This document shows, in pieces, positions 1 to 6,219 of a stretch of DNA of 10,635 nucleotides (position 1 is the first letter of the stretch; each line of letters starts with the position of its first letter). A model generated the notes under the pieces. The model saw only the letters and a list, made by a program, of their open reading frames with translations. It was not told the DNA's origin and made no database searches. Both the position numbers and the translations under genes were made by a program. Origin of the DNA: an uncultured Clostridium sp. GTDB taxonomy: Bacteria; Bacillota; Clostridia; Peptostreptococcales; Peptostreptococcaceae. Location of the stretch: contig UQCY01000058.1 in NCBI GenBank assembly GCA_900539645.1, positions 1-10,635 of the forward strand, written 5' to 3'.

Positions 1-74
1 CTCCTTTCCGTAGGGGGAATGTGTTTTTGGGTGAAATCATTGTAAACCCTACCGGAGTCGAGATTCAATACTAA
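1..74 (+). CDS. C-terminal fragment of an upstream gene, unrecognised
   Basis: Reading from base 3, the frame stays open for 23 codons and stops with TAA at 72-74; the peptide ends in GEIIVNPTGVEIQY. The alternating polar and hydrophobic residues look like the last beta-strands of a folded protein. The fragment is richer in G and C than what follows and has no start inside the window. It is too short to assign a family. The same bases can also fold (10-15 GTAGGG against 47-52 CCCTAC, and 1-4 CTCC against 54-57 GGAG), so a structured leader RNA for the next gene is an alternative reading. Confidence 0.4.
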   Translation, partial: PFRRGNVFLGEIIVNPTGVEIQY

Positions 75-102
75 ATAAGTTAACAGAGCGTAAATTTACA
101 AT

Positions 103-110
103 GGAGGTGA
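103..110 (+). promoter_or_regulatory. Ribosome binding site deciding the start at 116
   Basis: GGAGGTGA lies 5 bases before ATG 116. An in-frame ATG at 101 overlaps this site and has no Shine-Dalgarno sequence of its own, so 116 is the better start. Confidence 0.7.
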
Positions 111-115
111 TCGTT

Positions 116-696
116 ATGAAAAAAATATATATAGTTTCTACATATACAGGTACAGTGCTTGCCCATTTAATAAGGACGATCACTAGAAAACCATATTCAC
201 ATATTTCTATTTCTCTTGATGATAGTTTGGAAACAATGTACGCTTTTGGAAGAATTAATCCTAAAAATCCTCTAGTAGCTGGATTTGTTGAAGAGGGAAT
301 AGATAAAGGTCTTTATGAAATAAAGAAAAACACTATATGTAGAGTGTATTCTCTAGAAATAGTAGAGTGTATTCTCTAGAAATAGACGACGATAAATACG
401 AAAAACTTAGAACTAATATAAATCAAATTAAATCAGTTAAATCTCTTTATAGCTATGATTTAATCTCTTTAATAGCTATACCACTTGGTCTTGGTAGAAA
501 GCCTGAGTTTGGATATGTCTGCTCTACATTTGCAGCAGATATGCTTAGTAAAAGTGGAATTAAATTATTAAACAAACCATTTTACACTGTTCAGCCGAAT
601 GACTTCTACAATCTTAAAGGGTTGACACTTGAGTATGAAGGTTTACTTAGAGATTATAATAAATTTAGAGCTACATATAGCATTGATACAATTTAA
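116..696 (+). pseudogene. Permuted NlpC/P60 (YiiX/LRAT-like) cysteine hydrolase, frameshifted
   Basis: Two adjacent reading frames together make one protein. The first runs from ATG 116 to a stop at 377-379 (87 residues) and the second continues from about 367 to the stop at 694-696. Removing one copy of the 23-bp tandem repeat at 339-385 joins them into one 185-residue protein reading ICRVYSLEIDDDKYEKL across the join. The N-terminal part has the conserved His in PYSHISISLDD (His29) and an AFGRINPKNP motif. The second part has YVCSTFAADML, whose Cys falls at residue 128 of the restored protein. His before Cys is the order of circularly permuted NlpC/P60 proteins, which cleave amide or ester bonds in the envelope or in lipids. 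No signal peptide or membrane helix is evident. As it stands the His and Cys lie on separate peptides, so the product should be inactive. A GTG at 367 could restart translation but has no convincing ribosome binding site. Family assignment is by motif only; the break could be a real mutation, a reversible switch or an assembly error. Confidence 0.75.
339..385 (+). repeat. Perfect 23-bp tandem duplication causing a frameshift
   Basis: The unit at 339-361 is repeated exactly at 362-384, with one further matching base. Each unit carries AGAGTGTATTCTCTAGAAAT. Because 23 is not a multiple of three, the second copy shifts the frame of the hydrolase gene and brings in a stop at 377-379. Confidence 0.95.
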
Positions 697-711
697 TTTA
701 AATACAAGATG

Positions 712-754
712 GTGCTGCTACAAAACATTATTTCTTTTGTGGCAGCACTTTTTT
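712..754 (+). terminator. Rho-independent terminator after the hydrolase gene
   Basis: A 14-bp stem (GTGCTGCTACAAAA at 712-725 with TTTTGTGGCAGCAC at 735-748, one G-U pair) with a 9-base loop is followed by TTTTTT at 749-754. It starts 15 bases after the stop at 696 and separates this gene from the next unit. Confidence 0.9.
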
Positions 755-808
755 AATAATGACAATTCTTTACAAGTTTTGATAAAACGTATCTTTTCAA
801 ATAATTTG

Positions 809-817
809 TGCTATATT
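809..817 (+). promoter_or_regulatory. Candidate extended -10 promoter for the membrane-protein/CWB2 unit
   Basis: TGCTATATT matches an extended -10 (TGN followed by 5 of 6 consensus bases). There is no clear -35. It would give a leader of about 90 bases before ATG 916. Confidence 0.25.
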
Positions 818-866
818 AAAATAAAAAGGTAATTTTTATCAGAGTTAATAAAAGCTAACTTATACT

Positions 867-894
867 TTGGTAATTATGTTCAGAAATATATAAT
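867..894 (+). promoter_or_regulatory. Alternative promoter for the membrane-protein/CWB2 unit
   Basis: TTGGTA (4 of 6) and a perfect TATAAT at 889-894 are 16 bases apart. The start point would fall near 901, leaving a leader of only about 15 bases before ATG 916. Confidence 0.3.
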
Positions 895-915
895 CTTCTT
901 ATTAGGAGGTTTTTA

Positions 916-1293
916 ATGTATAAAAAAATAAATATTATTTTTAAAAATATATATACTGCTTTATTCCCTATTGTAATTTTAGTATTTTCATATATGTACA
1001 GAATTGCTCTGGATGCATTTCAAAATATGGAAAGCAACTTCCATATTTTTATAGGAATTGCTTATGCACTTTGTTTCCTATTACTTATATCAATCGTTGT
1101 TTTGAGCAATAAATCAATACATATCGTATCAGTTATAATAGGTATATTATTGGCAATTATTTTATTAATACCATATATTATGCCGTTCTCTATTATAAAT
1201 AGCTCTTATACAACTCCACTATTGATCTTCAATATGTTGTTTGTATGCCTTGCTATTTATGTATTTTTCTTTATGATTAGAAAATCTAACTGA
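916..1293 (+). CDS. Small four-helix membrane protein, unknown function
   Basis: I do not recognise this 125-residue protein. It has four clear hydrophobic stretches, roughly residues 12-32, 43-64, 68-89 and 101-121, with a Lys-rich N-terminus (MYKKINIIFKN) and an IRKSN tail, so it should be an integral membrane protein with both ends probably inside. No catalytic or transport motif is visible. AGGAGGT at 904-910 sits just before ATG 916 and fixes the start. The stop is 34 bases before the next ATG with no terminator between, so it is probably co-transcribed with the CWB2 cell-wall protein downstream. A role tied to that protein is inference from position alone. It could equally be one of the many small uncharacterised clostridial membrane proteins. 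Confidence 0.75.
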   Translation: MYKKINIIFKNIYTALFPIVILVFSYMYRIALDAFQNMESNFHIFIGIAYALCFLLLISIVVLSNKSIHIVSVIIGILLAIILLIPYIMPFSIINSSYTTPLLIFNMLFVCLAIYVFFFMIRKSN

Positions 1294-1327
1294 GATTTCT
1301 AATAGATTATTTTGAGGAGATGATTTT

Positions 1328-2998
1328 ATGAGATTTAAAAAATCTGCATCAGTTCTGCTTTCTGCGGCACTTGTTCTAGGTGTATACTCTGCAAATCCTA
1401 TTTCATCTGAAGCTGCAGCTACTGAACAAGTATTGGCAGGCTCAAACAGACACAGTACTGCTGTACAAGTAAGTCAAAAGGGTTGGAGTTCTTCAGAAAA
1501 TGTTGTACTTGTAAATGACTCTGCAATAGCAGATGCATTAGCTGCAACACCACTTGCAGAAGAATTAAATGCACCAATCCTACTTACAGGTAAAAATAAG
1601 CTAAACAGTACTACAAAATCAGAAATAGAAAGACTCGGCGCAACAAATATCTATCTTATAGGTGGCGAATCTGTACTATCAGATGATTTATCTGCTGAGA
1701 TTTCTGGAAGAACTTATAGAATAGCAGGCAGTAGTAGAGAAACAACTGCTCTAGCTATTGCAAAGAAGATAAATGAATTAAATCCTGTAAAAACAATAGC
1801 TGTTGTAAATGGAAATACAGGTCTTGCAGATGCTGTTAGTATAGCATCAGTTGCAGCCGAAAAAGATATGGCAATAATCCTTTCAAATCCAAAATCTGGA
1901 GTTGCTCTATCTAAAGAATTTATATATTCTAATGGAATTGAAAAATCATACGTTATAGGTGGAGATAAGGCAGTTCCAAATTATGTAATGTCTTCTCTTC
2001 CTGAAGCAGAAAGAGTAAGTGGCTCAAATAGAAATGATACAAATGCTAAGGTAATAGAAAATTTCTATCCTAGCAATAGTTTAAACAATATATACGTAGC
2101 AAAGAATGGATCAAAAAATACTGGTCAGTTAATAGATGCTCTTGCAGTAGGTGTACTTGCTGCTAAAAACAGCTCTCCAGTTCTTATAGTTTCTAATAGT
2201 TTAAGCTCTAGTCAGAGAAATGTTGTTGGAAGCAAGGAAATCGGCATCGTTACTAGAGTAGGTGGAAACGGAAATGAAAGTGCCTTTGAAGAAGTAAAAG
2301 AGCTTCAGGGAATAAAACCTGCTGAATTAAAACTACCTACTAATGCTTTAACTACTTGGTATATTAAATACAAAGGTACAGGAGAAAATGGTAATAAAAA
2401 TAATTACTATAGTTACGGTGATTACTATAGAATATCCACTAATTATATCAAAGGATATGACGATCCTATAAAATATAAAGTAACTAAAATAGAAAATAAC
2501 ACATATTATTTAGATTTTTATTATCATCATGAATACGGTGATGGATTAGAAAAACACAAATTTATATTTAATGGAAATACTTTATTAGATTATATTTATA
2601 AAAATGGTAAATATATATCTAATATAACTTTATACAAAAATATAACTATACCTGATTATGCTTATAGAGATTATTATAGAGATGATGATATTTGCCTAAG
2701 TATAGACGAAAATTATATGACTATTTTCGGATTTAAATTTAAATATGAGTTAACTGATTACCGCTATCCATACTATAATGATTTTATAGTAAAAACAGTT
2801 GGACATAATCCTCCTTTATACTTATATATGCACCAATGGGGAAATAAAGTAGAAATCTGTTTTGCAACAGCAGATGATTATGAAAATAGTGCTGACAATC
2901 CTTGGGTTCCTATCGCTACATTCTCTACTAGTCCATTATCAACTGAAATACTAGGCGATGTAAATGAAATTCCTCCTGGTTCAGTAATGATATATTAG
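1328..2998 (+). CDS. Secreted CWB2 cell-wall protein with a tyrosine-rich C-terminal domain
   Basis: The 556-residue product starts with a signal peptide (MRFKK, hydrophobic core to about residue 20, likely cleavage around 29-31 in SSEAAA). Three cell-wall-binding repeat 2 modules follow at about 36-128, 129-224 and 228-325, each opening with a motif such as LAGSNRHSTA, IAGSSRETTA or VSGSNRNDTN. The first also carries APILLTG and IYLIGGESVLS. In C. difficile, triple CWB2 modules hold proteins to the wall non-covalently through the anionic polymer PSII; that is family knowledge. Residues from about 335 to 556 form a Tyr-, Asp- and Asn-rich region with alternating hydrophobic residues (for example TYYLDFYYHHEYG and ITIPDYAYRDYY), suggesting a beta-rich exported domain I cannot name. 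This half is visibly more AT-rich than the CWB2 half. GAGGAG at 1314-1319 precedes ATG 1328. The domain order, anchor first and effector last, is opposite to the protein at 6946-9333. Confidence 0.9.
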   Translation: MRFKKSASVLLSAALVLGVYSANPISSEAAATEQVLAGSNRHSTAVQVSQKGWSSSENVVLVNDSAIADALAATPLAEELNAPILLTGKNKLNSTTKSEIERLGATNIYLIGGESVLSDDLSAEISGRTYRIAGSSRETTALAIAKKINELNPVKTIAVVNGNTGLADAVSIASVAAEKDMAIILSNPKSGVALSKEFIYSNGIEKSYVIGGDKAVPNYVMSSLPEAERVSGSNRNDTNAKVIENFYPSNSLNNIYVAKNGSKNTGQLIDALAVGVLAAKNSSPVLIVSNSLSSSQRNVVGSKEIGIVTRVGGNGNESAFEEVKELQGIKPAELKLPTNALTTWYIKYKGTGENGNKNNYYSYGDYYRISTNYIKGYDDPIKYKVTKIENNTYYLDFYYHHEYGDGLEKHKFIFNGNTLLDYIYKNGKYISNITLYKNITIPDYAYRDYYRDDDICLSIDENYMTIFGFKFKYELTDYRYPYYNDFIVKTVGHNPPLYLYMHQWGNKVEICFATADDYENSADNPWVPIATFSTSPLSTEILGDVNEIPPGSVMIY

Positions 2999-3030
2999 AT
3001 AACTTTTTATTTTAAATATAATTAATATTC

Positions 3031-3067
3031 AAAAAGGGACTACTGAAAATTTTTTCGGTAGTCCCTT
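3031..3067 (-). terminator. Hairpin shared by convergent genes, strongest on the minus strand
   Basis: AAGGGACTACTGAA and TTCGGTAGTCCCTT form a near-perfect inverted repeat (3034-3047 with 3054-3067, one G-U pair). On the minus strand the stem continues into TTTTT (complement of 3031-3035), giving a standard terminator for the HAD gene that stops at 3081. On the plus strand it lies 36 bases after the cell-wall gene but has a poorer T-run, so it probably serves both genes with different strength. Confidence 0.85.
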
Positions 3068-3080
3068 ATAACTTTATTCC

Positions 3081-3863
3081 TTATAATATTTTTTCTAAGT
3101 AAGTAGCAATCCCATCATCTGCTATAGCATCAGTAAACTCATTCGCTACCTCTTTAAGCTCTGGTACTGCATTTCCCATAGCTATACCATGAGCTGCAGT
3201 CTGTATCATCTCTATATCGTTTCTTCCATCACCGAAAGCATAAGAATCTTTTAATTCTACACCTTCAAGCTCTATAGTCTTTAACAGACCTTCGCCTTTA
3301 GAATTTTTCACTGGATACATTTCATATACTTCACCTGGATAGTTTTTAAAACAATTAAACTCTCCCTGATCTAATGACTCACAGTATTTGCATCCTTCTT
3401 CATCTACTGGAAGCATCTCTATCTTAAATACATCTACATCATCTATATCAAAATTGTATTCTAAGAAATCATCTGTTATCCCGTATTCTCTGTAGTATGA
3501 TACTAATCTAGTGAACTCTTTTTTTAGGTAGCTGTATTTTGGTCCCTGTAGGCAATAGTCTATATTTAATCTCTCACAGTTTGAAACTACTTCCTTAACA
3601 AGCTCTTTATCTATTCCACTAAAGAATTTTGTTTCGTCGTTTATTAAAACCTGAGCTCCATTACCTAATACAAATCCGTCAAATCCAAAGTTTAGTAGCT
3701 CTTTATTTAAGAAAGCATAAGGTCTACCACTAGATACAAATGCTACATTTCCAGCTTTCTGAAAATCTTTTATAGCTTTTTTTACTCTATCACTTATATC
3801 CATAATTCCTATTGTACAATCTATTAACGTACCATCTACGTCAAAAAATGCCGCTTTTTTCAT
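3081..3863 (-). CDS. Cof-type HAD-superfamily phosphatase (HAD-IIB)
   Basis: This 260-residue cytoplasmic protein has all four HAD motifs. Motif I is FFDVDGTL at residues 6-13 (nucleophile Asp8, acid/base Asp10), motif II is SSGRP at 44-48, the motif III lysine is probably Lys189 in KNSKGEGLL, and motif IV is FGDGRNDIEM with Asp212 and Asp216 for Mg2+. Length and the cap between motifs II and III fit the Cof/YbiV subgroup, which dephosphorylates sugar phosphates, flavin precursors or other small phosphorylated metabolites; the substrate cannot be told from sequence. GGGGAG at 3871-3876 on the minus strand supports the start at 3863. The gene is monocistronic, with its own promoter candidate upstream and a hairpin after the stop. 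Nothing in it appears broken. Confidence 0.93.
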   Translation of the reverse strand: MKKAAFFDVDGTLIDCTIGIMDISDRVKKAIKDFQKAGNVAFVSSGRPYAFLNKELLNFGFDGFVLGNGAQVLINDETKFFSGIDKELVKEVVSNCERLNIDYCLQGPKYSYLKKEFTRLVSYYREYGITDDFLEYNFDIDDVDVFKIEMLPVDEEGCKYCESLDQGEFNCFKNYPGEVYEMYPVKNSKGEGLLKTIELEGVELKDSYAFGDGRNDIEMIQTAAHGIAMGNAVPELKEVANEFTDAIADDGIATYLEKIL

Positions 3864-3903
3864 ATAACTTCTCCCCTCTTAAAAGTATTTAATCCCTAGC
3901 TTA

Positions 3904-3932
3904 TTTCTACCTATGTAAAATACACAAGTCAA
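3904..3932 (-). promoter_or_regulatory. Sigma-A-type promoter for the HAD phosphatase
   Basis: On the minus strand TTGACT (3932-3927; 5 of 6) is followed after 17 bases by TAGAAA (3909-3904; 4 of 6). This places the start point near 3896, about 33 bases before the ATG. Confidence 0.5.
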
Positions 3933-3956
3933 ACCTTTTCCTGTTTTGTATAAACT

Positions 3957-3987
3957 AAAAGCAGCCTGTAAAATACAGACTGCTTTT
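3957..3987 (-). terminator. Terminator of the Fe-S scaffold / GGGtGRT operon
   Basis: A 14-bp stem with one mismatch (AAAAGCAGCCTGTA at 3957-3970, TACAGACTGCTTTT at 3974-3987) encloses a 3-base loop, 30 bases beyond the GGGtGRT stop. On the minus strand it ends in TTTTAGTTTA. Confidence 0.8.
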
Positions 3988-4016
3988 TATATTAATCAAT
4001 CATTATCAATCAATTA

Positions 4017-5015
4017 TTATTTGTTTGATTCTTCAACAGCAACTGCTACTGCAACTGTTGCACCAACCATTGGGTTGTTACCCATTCCTATAAGACCCAT
4101 CATTTCAACGTGAGCTGGAACTGATGAAGATCCTGCGAACTGAGCATCAGAATGCATTCTTCCCATAGTATCTGTCATACCGTAAGAAGCTGGTCCTGCT
4201 CCCATGTTGTCTGGGTGAAGAGTTCTACCTGTTCCACCACCTGAAGCAACTGAGAAGTATTTTTTACCCTGTTCTATACATTCTTTTTTGTATGTTCCTG
4301 CAACTGGATGCTGGAATCTTGTTGGGTTAGTTGAGTTACCTGTTATAGATACGTCAACACCTTCATGATGCATTATAGCAACACCTTCTCTAACATCATC
4401 AGAACCGTAGCATTTAACTTTAGCTCTGTCTCCGTTTGAGAATGGAGTTTCTTTTACTATTGTTAATTCACTTGTGTAGTAGTCGAACTGAGTCTGAACA
4501 TAAGTAAATCCGTTTATTCTAGATATTATGTAAGCAGCGTCTTTTCCAAGACCGTTTAATATAACTCTTAGAGGTTTTTTTCTAACTTTGTTAGCTTTTT
4601 CAGCTATTTTTATAGCACCTTCTGCTGCTGCGAAACTTTCGTGTCCAGCTAGGAATGCAAAACATTCAGTTTCTTCTCTTAATAACATTCCACCTAAGTT
4701 ACCATGTCCTAAACCAACTTTTCTGTTGTCAGCAACAGAACCTGGTATACAGAATGCCTGAAGTCCTTCACCTATAGCTTCAGCTGCATCTGCTGCTTTT
4801 GTGCATCCTTTTTTAAGAGCTATTGCAGCACCTAAAGTGTATGCCCAACCTGCATTTTCGAATGCTATAGCCTGAGTTTCTTTTACTATTTCATATGGAT
4901 CAAATCCTTTGCTTTTGCAAAGTTCTCTACAATCTTCTAAAGTTCCTAATTCGTATTTTTCTAGAACTGGAGTTATCTGGTTTATTCTTCTTTCATAACT
5001 TTCAAATAATGCCAT
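4017..5015 (-). CDS. GGGtGRT protein, conserved anaerobe protein of unknown function
   Basis: The 332-residue product contains GGGTGRT at 259-265, the motif naming this family, inside SVASGGGTGRTLHPDNMG. Other conserved-looking stretches are VGLGHGNLGGM (100-110), FLAGHESFAAAEGA (121-134) and GSSSVPAHVEMMGLIGMG (295-312). It has seven cysteines (29, 33, 71, 89, 118, 202, 246) but no standard ferredoxin or CxxC spacing. No signal peptide or membrane helix is evident, so it should be cytoplasmic. I know of no established biochemical role. Its gene follows the IscU/NifU-like scaffold by 23 bases, which suggests a role with Fe-S clusters; that is inference from context. An upstream in-frame GTG at 5024 overlaps the ribosome binding site, so ATG 5015 was chosen. 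Overall composition is ordinary for the region and the reading frame is intact. Confidence 0.9.
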   Translation of the reverse strand: MALFESYERRINQITPVLEKYELGTLEDCRELCKSKGFDPYEIVKETQAIAFENAGWAYTLGAAIALKKGCTKAADAAEAIGEGLQAFCIPGSVADNRKVGLGHGNLGGMLLREETECFAFLAGHESFAAAEGAIKIAEKANKVRKKPLRVILNGLGKDAAYIISRINGFTYVQTQFDYYTSELTIVKETPFSNGDRAKVKCYGSDDVREGVAIMHHEGVDVSITGNSTNPTRFQHPVAGTYKKECIEQGKKYFSVASGGGTGRTLHPDNMGAGPASYGMTDTMGRMHSDAQFAGSSSVPAHVEMMGLIGMGNNPMVGATVAVAVAVEESNK

Positions 5016-5023
5016 TATTTTCA

Positions 5024-5030
5024 CCTTCCT
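5024..5030 (-). promoter_or_regulatory. Ribosome binding site deciding the GGGtGRT start
   Basis: AGGAAGG on the minus strand lies 8 bases before ATG 5015. It overlaps the alternative GTG at 5024, which therefore cannot be the start served by this site. Confidence 0.7.
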
Positions 5031-5038
5031 TATAGATA

Positions 5039-5731
5039 TTATTCGTGTCTTGGGTCTACGTATTTAACAGCGTCGTTAAATCTTCCGTAAGTAGCTTTTG
5101 CAGCTTCCATAGCTTCGTTAGCGTCTTTTCCGCCTTTTATCATTTCCATCATTCTTCCTAGGTTAACGAATTCGTATCCTATTATTTCGTCGTTTTCGTC
5201 AAGACCTACTCTTGTTACATAACCTTCAGCCATTTCAAGGTATCTTGGTCCTTTAGCTAATGTTCCGTACATAGTACCAACCTGGCTTCTTAGACCTTTT
5301 CCTAAATCCTCAAGACCTGCACCTACTGGAAGTCCACCTTCAGAGAAAGCAGTCTGGCTTCTTCCGTATACTATCTGTAAGAATATTTCTCTCATTGCAG
5401 TGTTTATAGCATCACATACAAGGTCAGTATTTAATGCTTCTAATATAGTTTTTCCTGGTAATATTTCAGATGCCATAGCTGCTGAATGAGTCATTCCTGA
5501 ACATCCTATTGTTTCAACTAATGCTTCTTCTATTATACCGTCTTTAACATTTAGAGTTAATTTACAAGCACCCTGCTGTGGAGCACACCAACCTATACCG
5601 TGAGTTAATCCACTTATATCAGTTACTTCTTTAACTTTTACCCATTTTCCTTCTTCTGGAATTGGAGCTGGACCGTGGTTTGGTCCTTTTTTTATTGTAC
5701 ACATATTGTTTACTTCTGCTGAATAAATCAT
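5039..5731 (-). CDS. NifU/IscU-like iron-sulfur cluster assembly scaffold protein
   Basis: The 230-residue product carries an IscU/NifU N-terminal fold. ETIGCSGMTHSAAMASEIL (73-91) followed by GKTILEAL matches the stretch around the second cluster-ligating cysteine of IscU (GCGSAIASSS...GKTLDEAL). Candidate ligands are Cys77 together with Cys49 and/or Cys56 (GWCAPQQGACKL) and Cys106 (DLVCDAI). In the family such cysteines hold a nascent Fe-S cluster before transfer. At 230 residues it is longer than classical IscU (about 130): residues after about 130, including GLRSQVGTMYGTLAKGPRY, are an extension I cannot assign. It is the first gene of a two-gene operon with GGGtGRT, and no cysteine desulfurase lies in the window. 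AAGGAGGA (5738-5745) precedes ATG 5731. A second ATG nine codons in is possible but has no comparable site. Confidence 0.9.
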   Translation of the reverse strand: MIYSAEVNNMCTIKKGPNHGPAPIPEEGKWVKVKEVTDISGLTHGIGWCAPQQGACKLTLNVKDGIIEEALVETIGCSGMTHSAAMASEILPGKTILEALNTDLVCDAINTAMREIFLQIVYGRSQTAFSEGGLPVGAGLEDLGKGLRSQVGTMYGTLAKGPRYLEMAEGYVTRVGLDENDEIIGYEFVNLGRMMEMIKGGKDANEAMEAAKATYGRFNDAVKYVDPRHE

Positions 5732-5770
5732 AAGACTTCCTCCTTATTTTTAAATTTTTTTATTCAGATA

Positions 5771-5817
5771 ATTATATATTATTTTAACCTATATCATATT
5801 TGTTTAAAAAATATCAA
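5771..5817 (-). promoter_or_regulatory. Candidate promoter region of the scaffold / GGGtGRT operon
   Basis: Two weak options are visible on the minus strand. One is a perfect TATAAT (5776-5771) lacking a recognisable -35. The other is TTGATA (5817-5812) followed after 18 bases by TATAGG (5793-5788). Either leaves a leader of about 30-50 bases. Confidence 0.3.
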
Positions 5818-6045
5818 TAGCTACACTAAAAATTTTTTTGTTTCTTTTTTATCCCCGGCTATGTCTAGTTTTTTAAACGTCTTTCATGATTAATATTATC
5901 ACAAAATACAGCTTTTAAAAAGCATAATTTTTAACAGAATATTAAAATTTAGCCACTTTTTCGCTTTATTTTTTAGATTTTACCCTCATTATTGAAATCA
6001 AAAAACACTCAAAAAGACATCTAACCTTTGAAGATAAAGTTTTCC

Positions 6046-6057
6046 TATAGCGCTATA
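6046..6057. repeat. 12-bp perfect palindrome TATAGCGCTATA
   Basis: A perfect palindrome in an otherwise A/T-only stretch, about 315 bases upstream of the scaffold operon start and 62 bases beyond the terminator of the PepSY gene. It could be a dimeric repressor site or chance; no regulator is assigned. Confidence 0.35.
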
Positions 6058-6118
6058 TTTTTTATATCTATATACTTTTTTACAATAACTCTATTCAAAA
6101 ATTTTTTTATATTTTTGT

Positions 6119-6149
6119 AAAAAAAAGATAGCTCCAATTTGGAACTACC
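6119..6149 (-). terminator. Terminator after the PepSY / Asp-rich gene
   Basis: On the minus strand GGTAGTTCC (6149-6141), a 5-base loop and GGAGCTATC (6135-6127) form a 9-bp stem with two G-U pairs, followed by eight T (complement of 6126-6119). It lies about 70 bases beyond the stop. Confidence 0.85.
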
Positions 6150-6219
6150 TTCTTTTGTATTAGGGTTTATATGAAAAGCAGCATCTATCTTCTACATTTA
6201 TAATAGATATTTATTTTGA

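Larger units (their letters stand above)
5732..6118 (-). other. Gene-free upstream region of the scaffold operon
   Basis: About 390 very AT-rich bases with no credible reading frame on either strand. They contain the promoter candidates above, a 12-bp palindrome at 6046-6057 and a possible alternative-sigma signature at 5851-5878 (GTTTAA, 16 bases, GGGGAT on the minus strand). I see no T-box, Fe-S-responsive or other known riboswitch core. Confidence 0.6.

Noticed and set aside
629..832. 67-codon plus-strand frame across the end of the hydrolase gene
   Set aside because: It runs out of frame through the hydrolase end and straight through the terminator hairpin, without a ribosome binding site.
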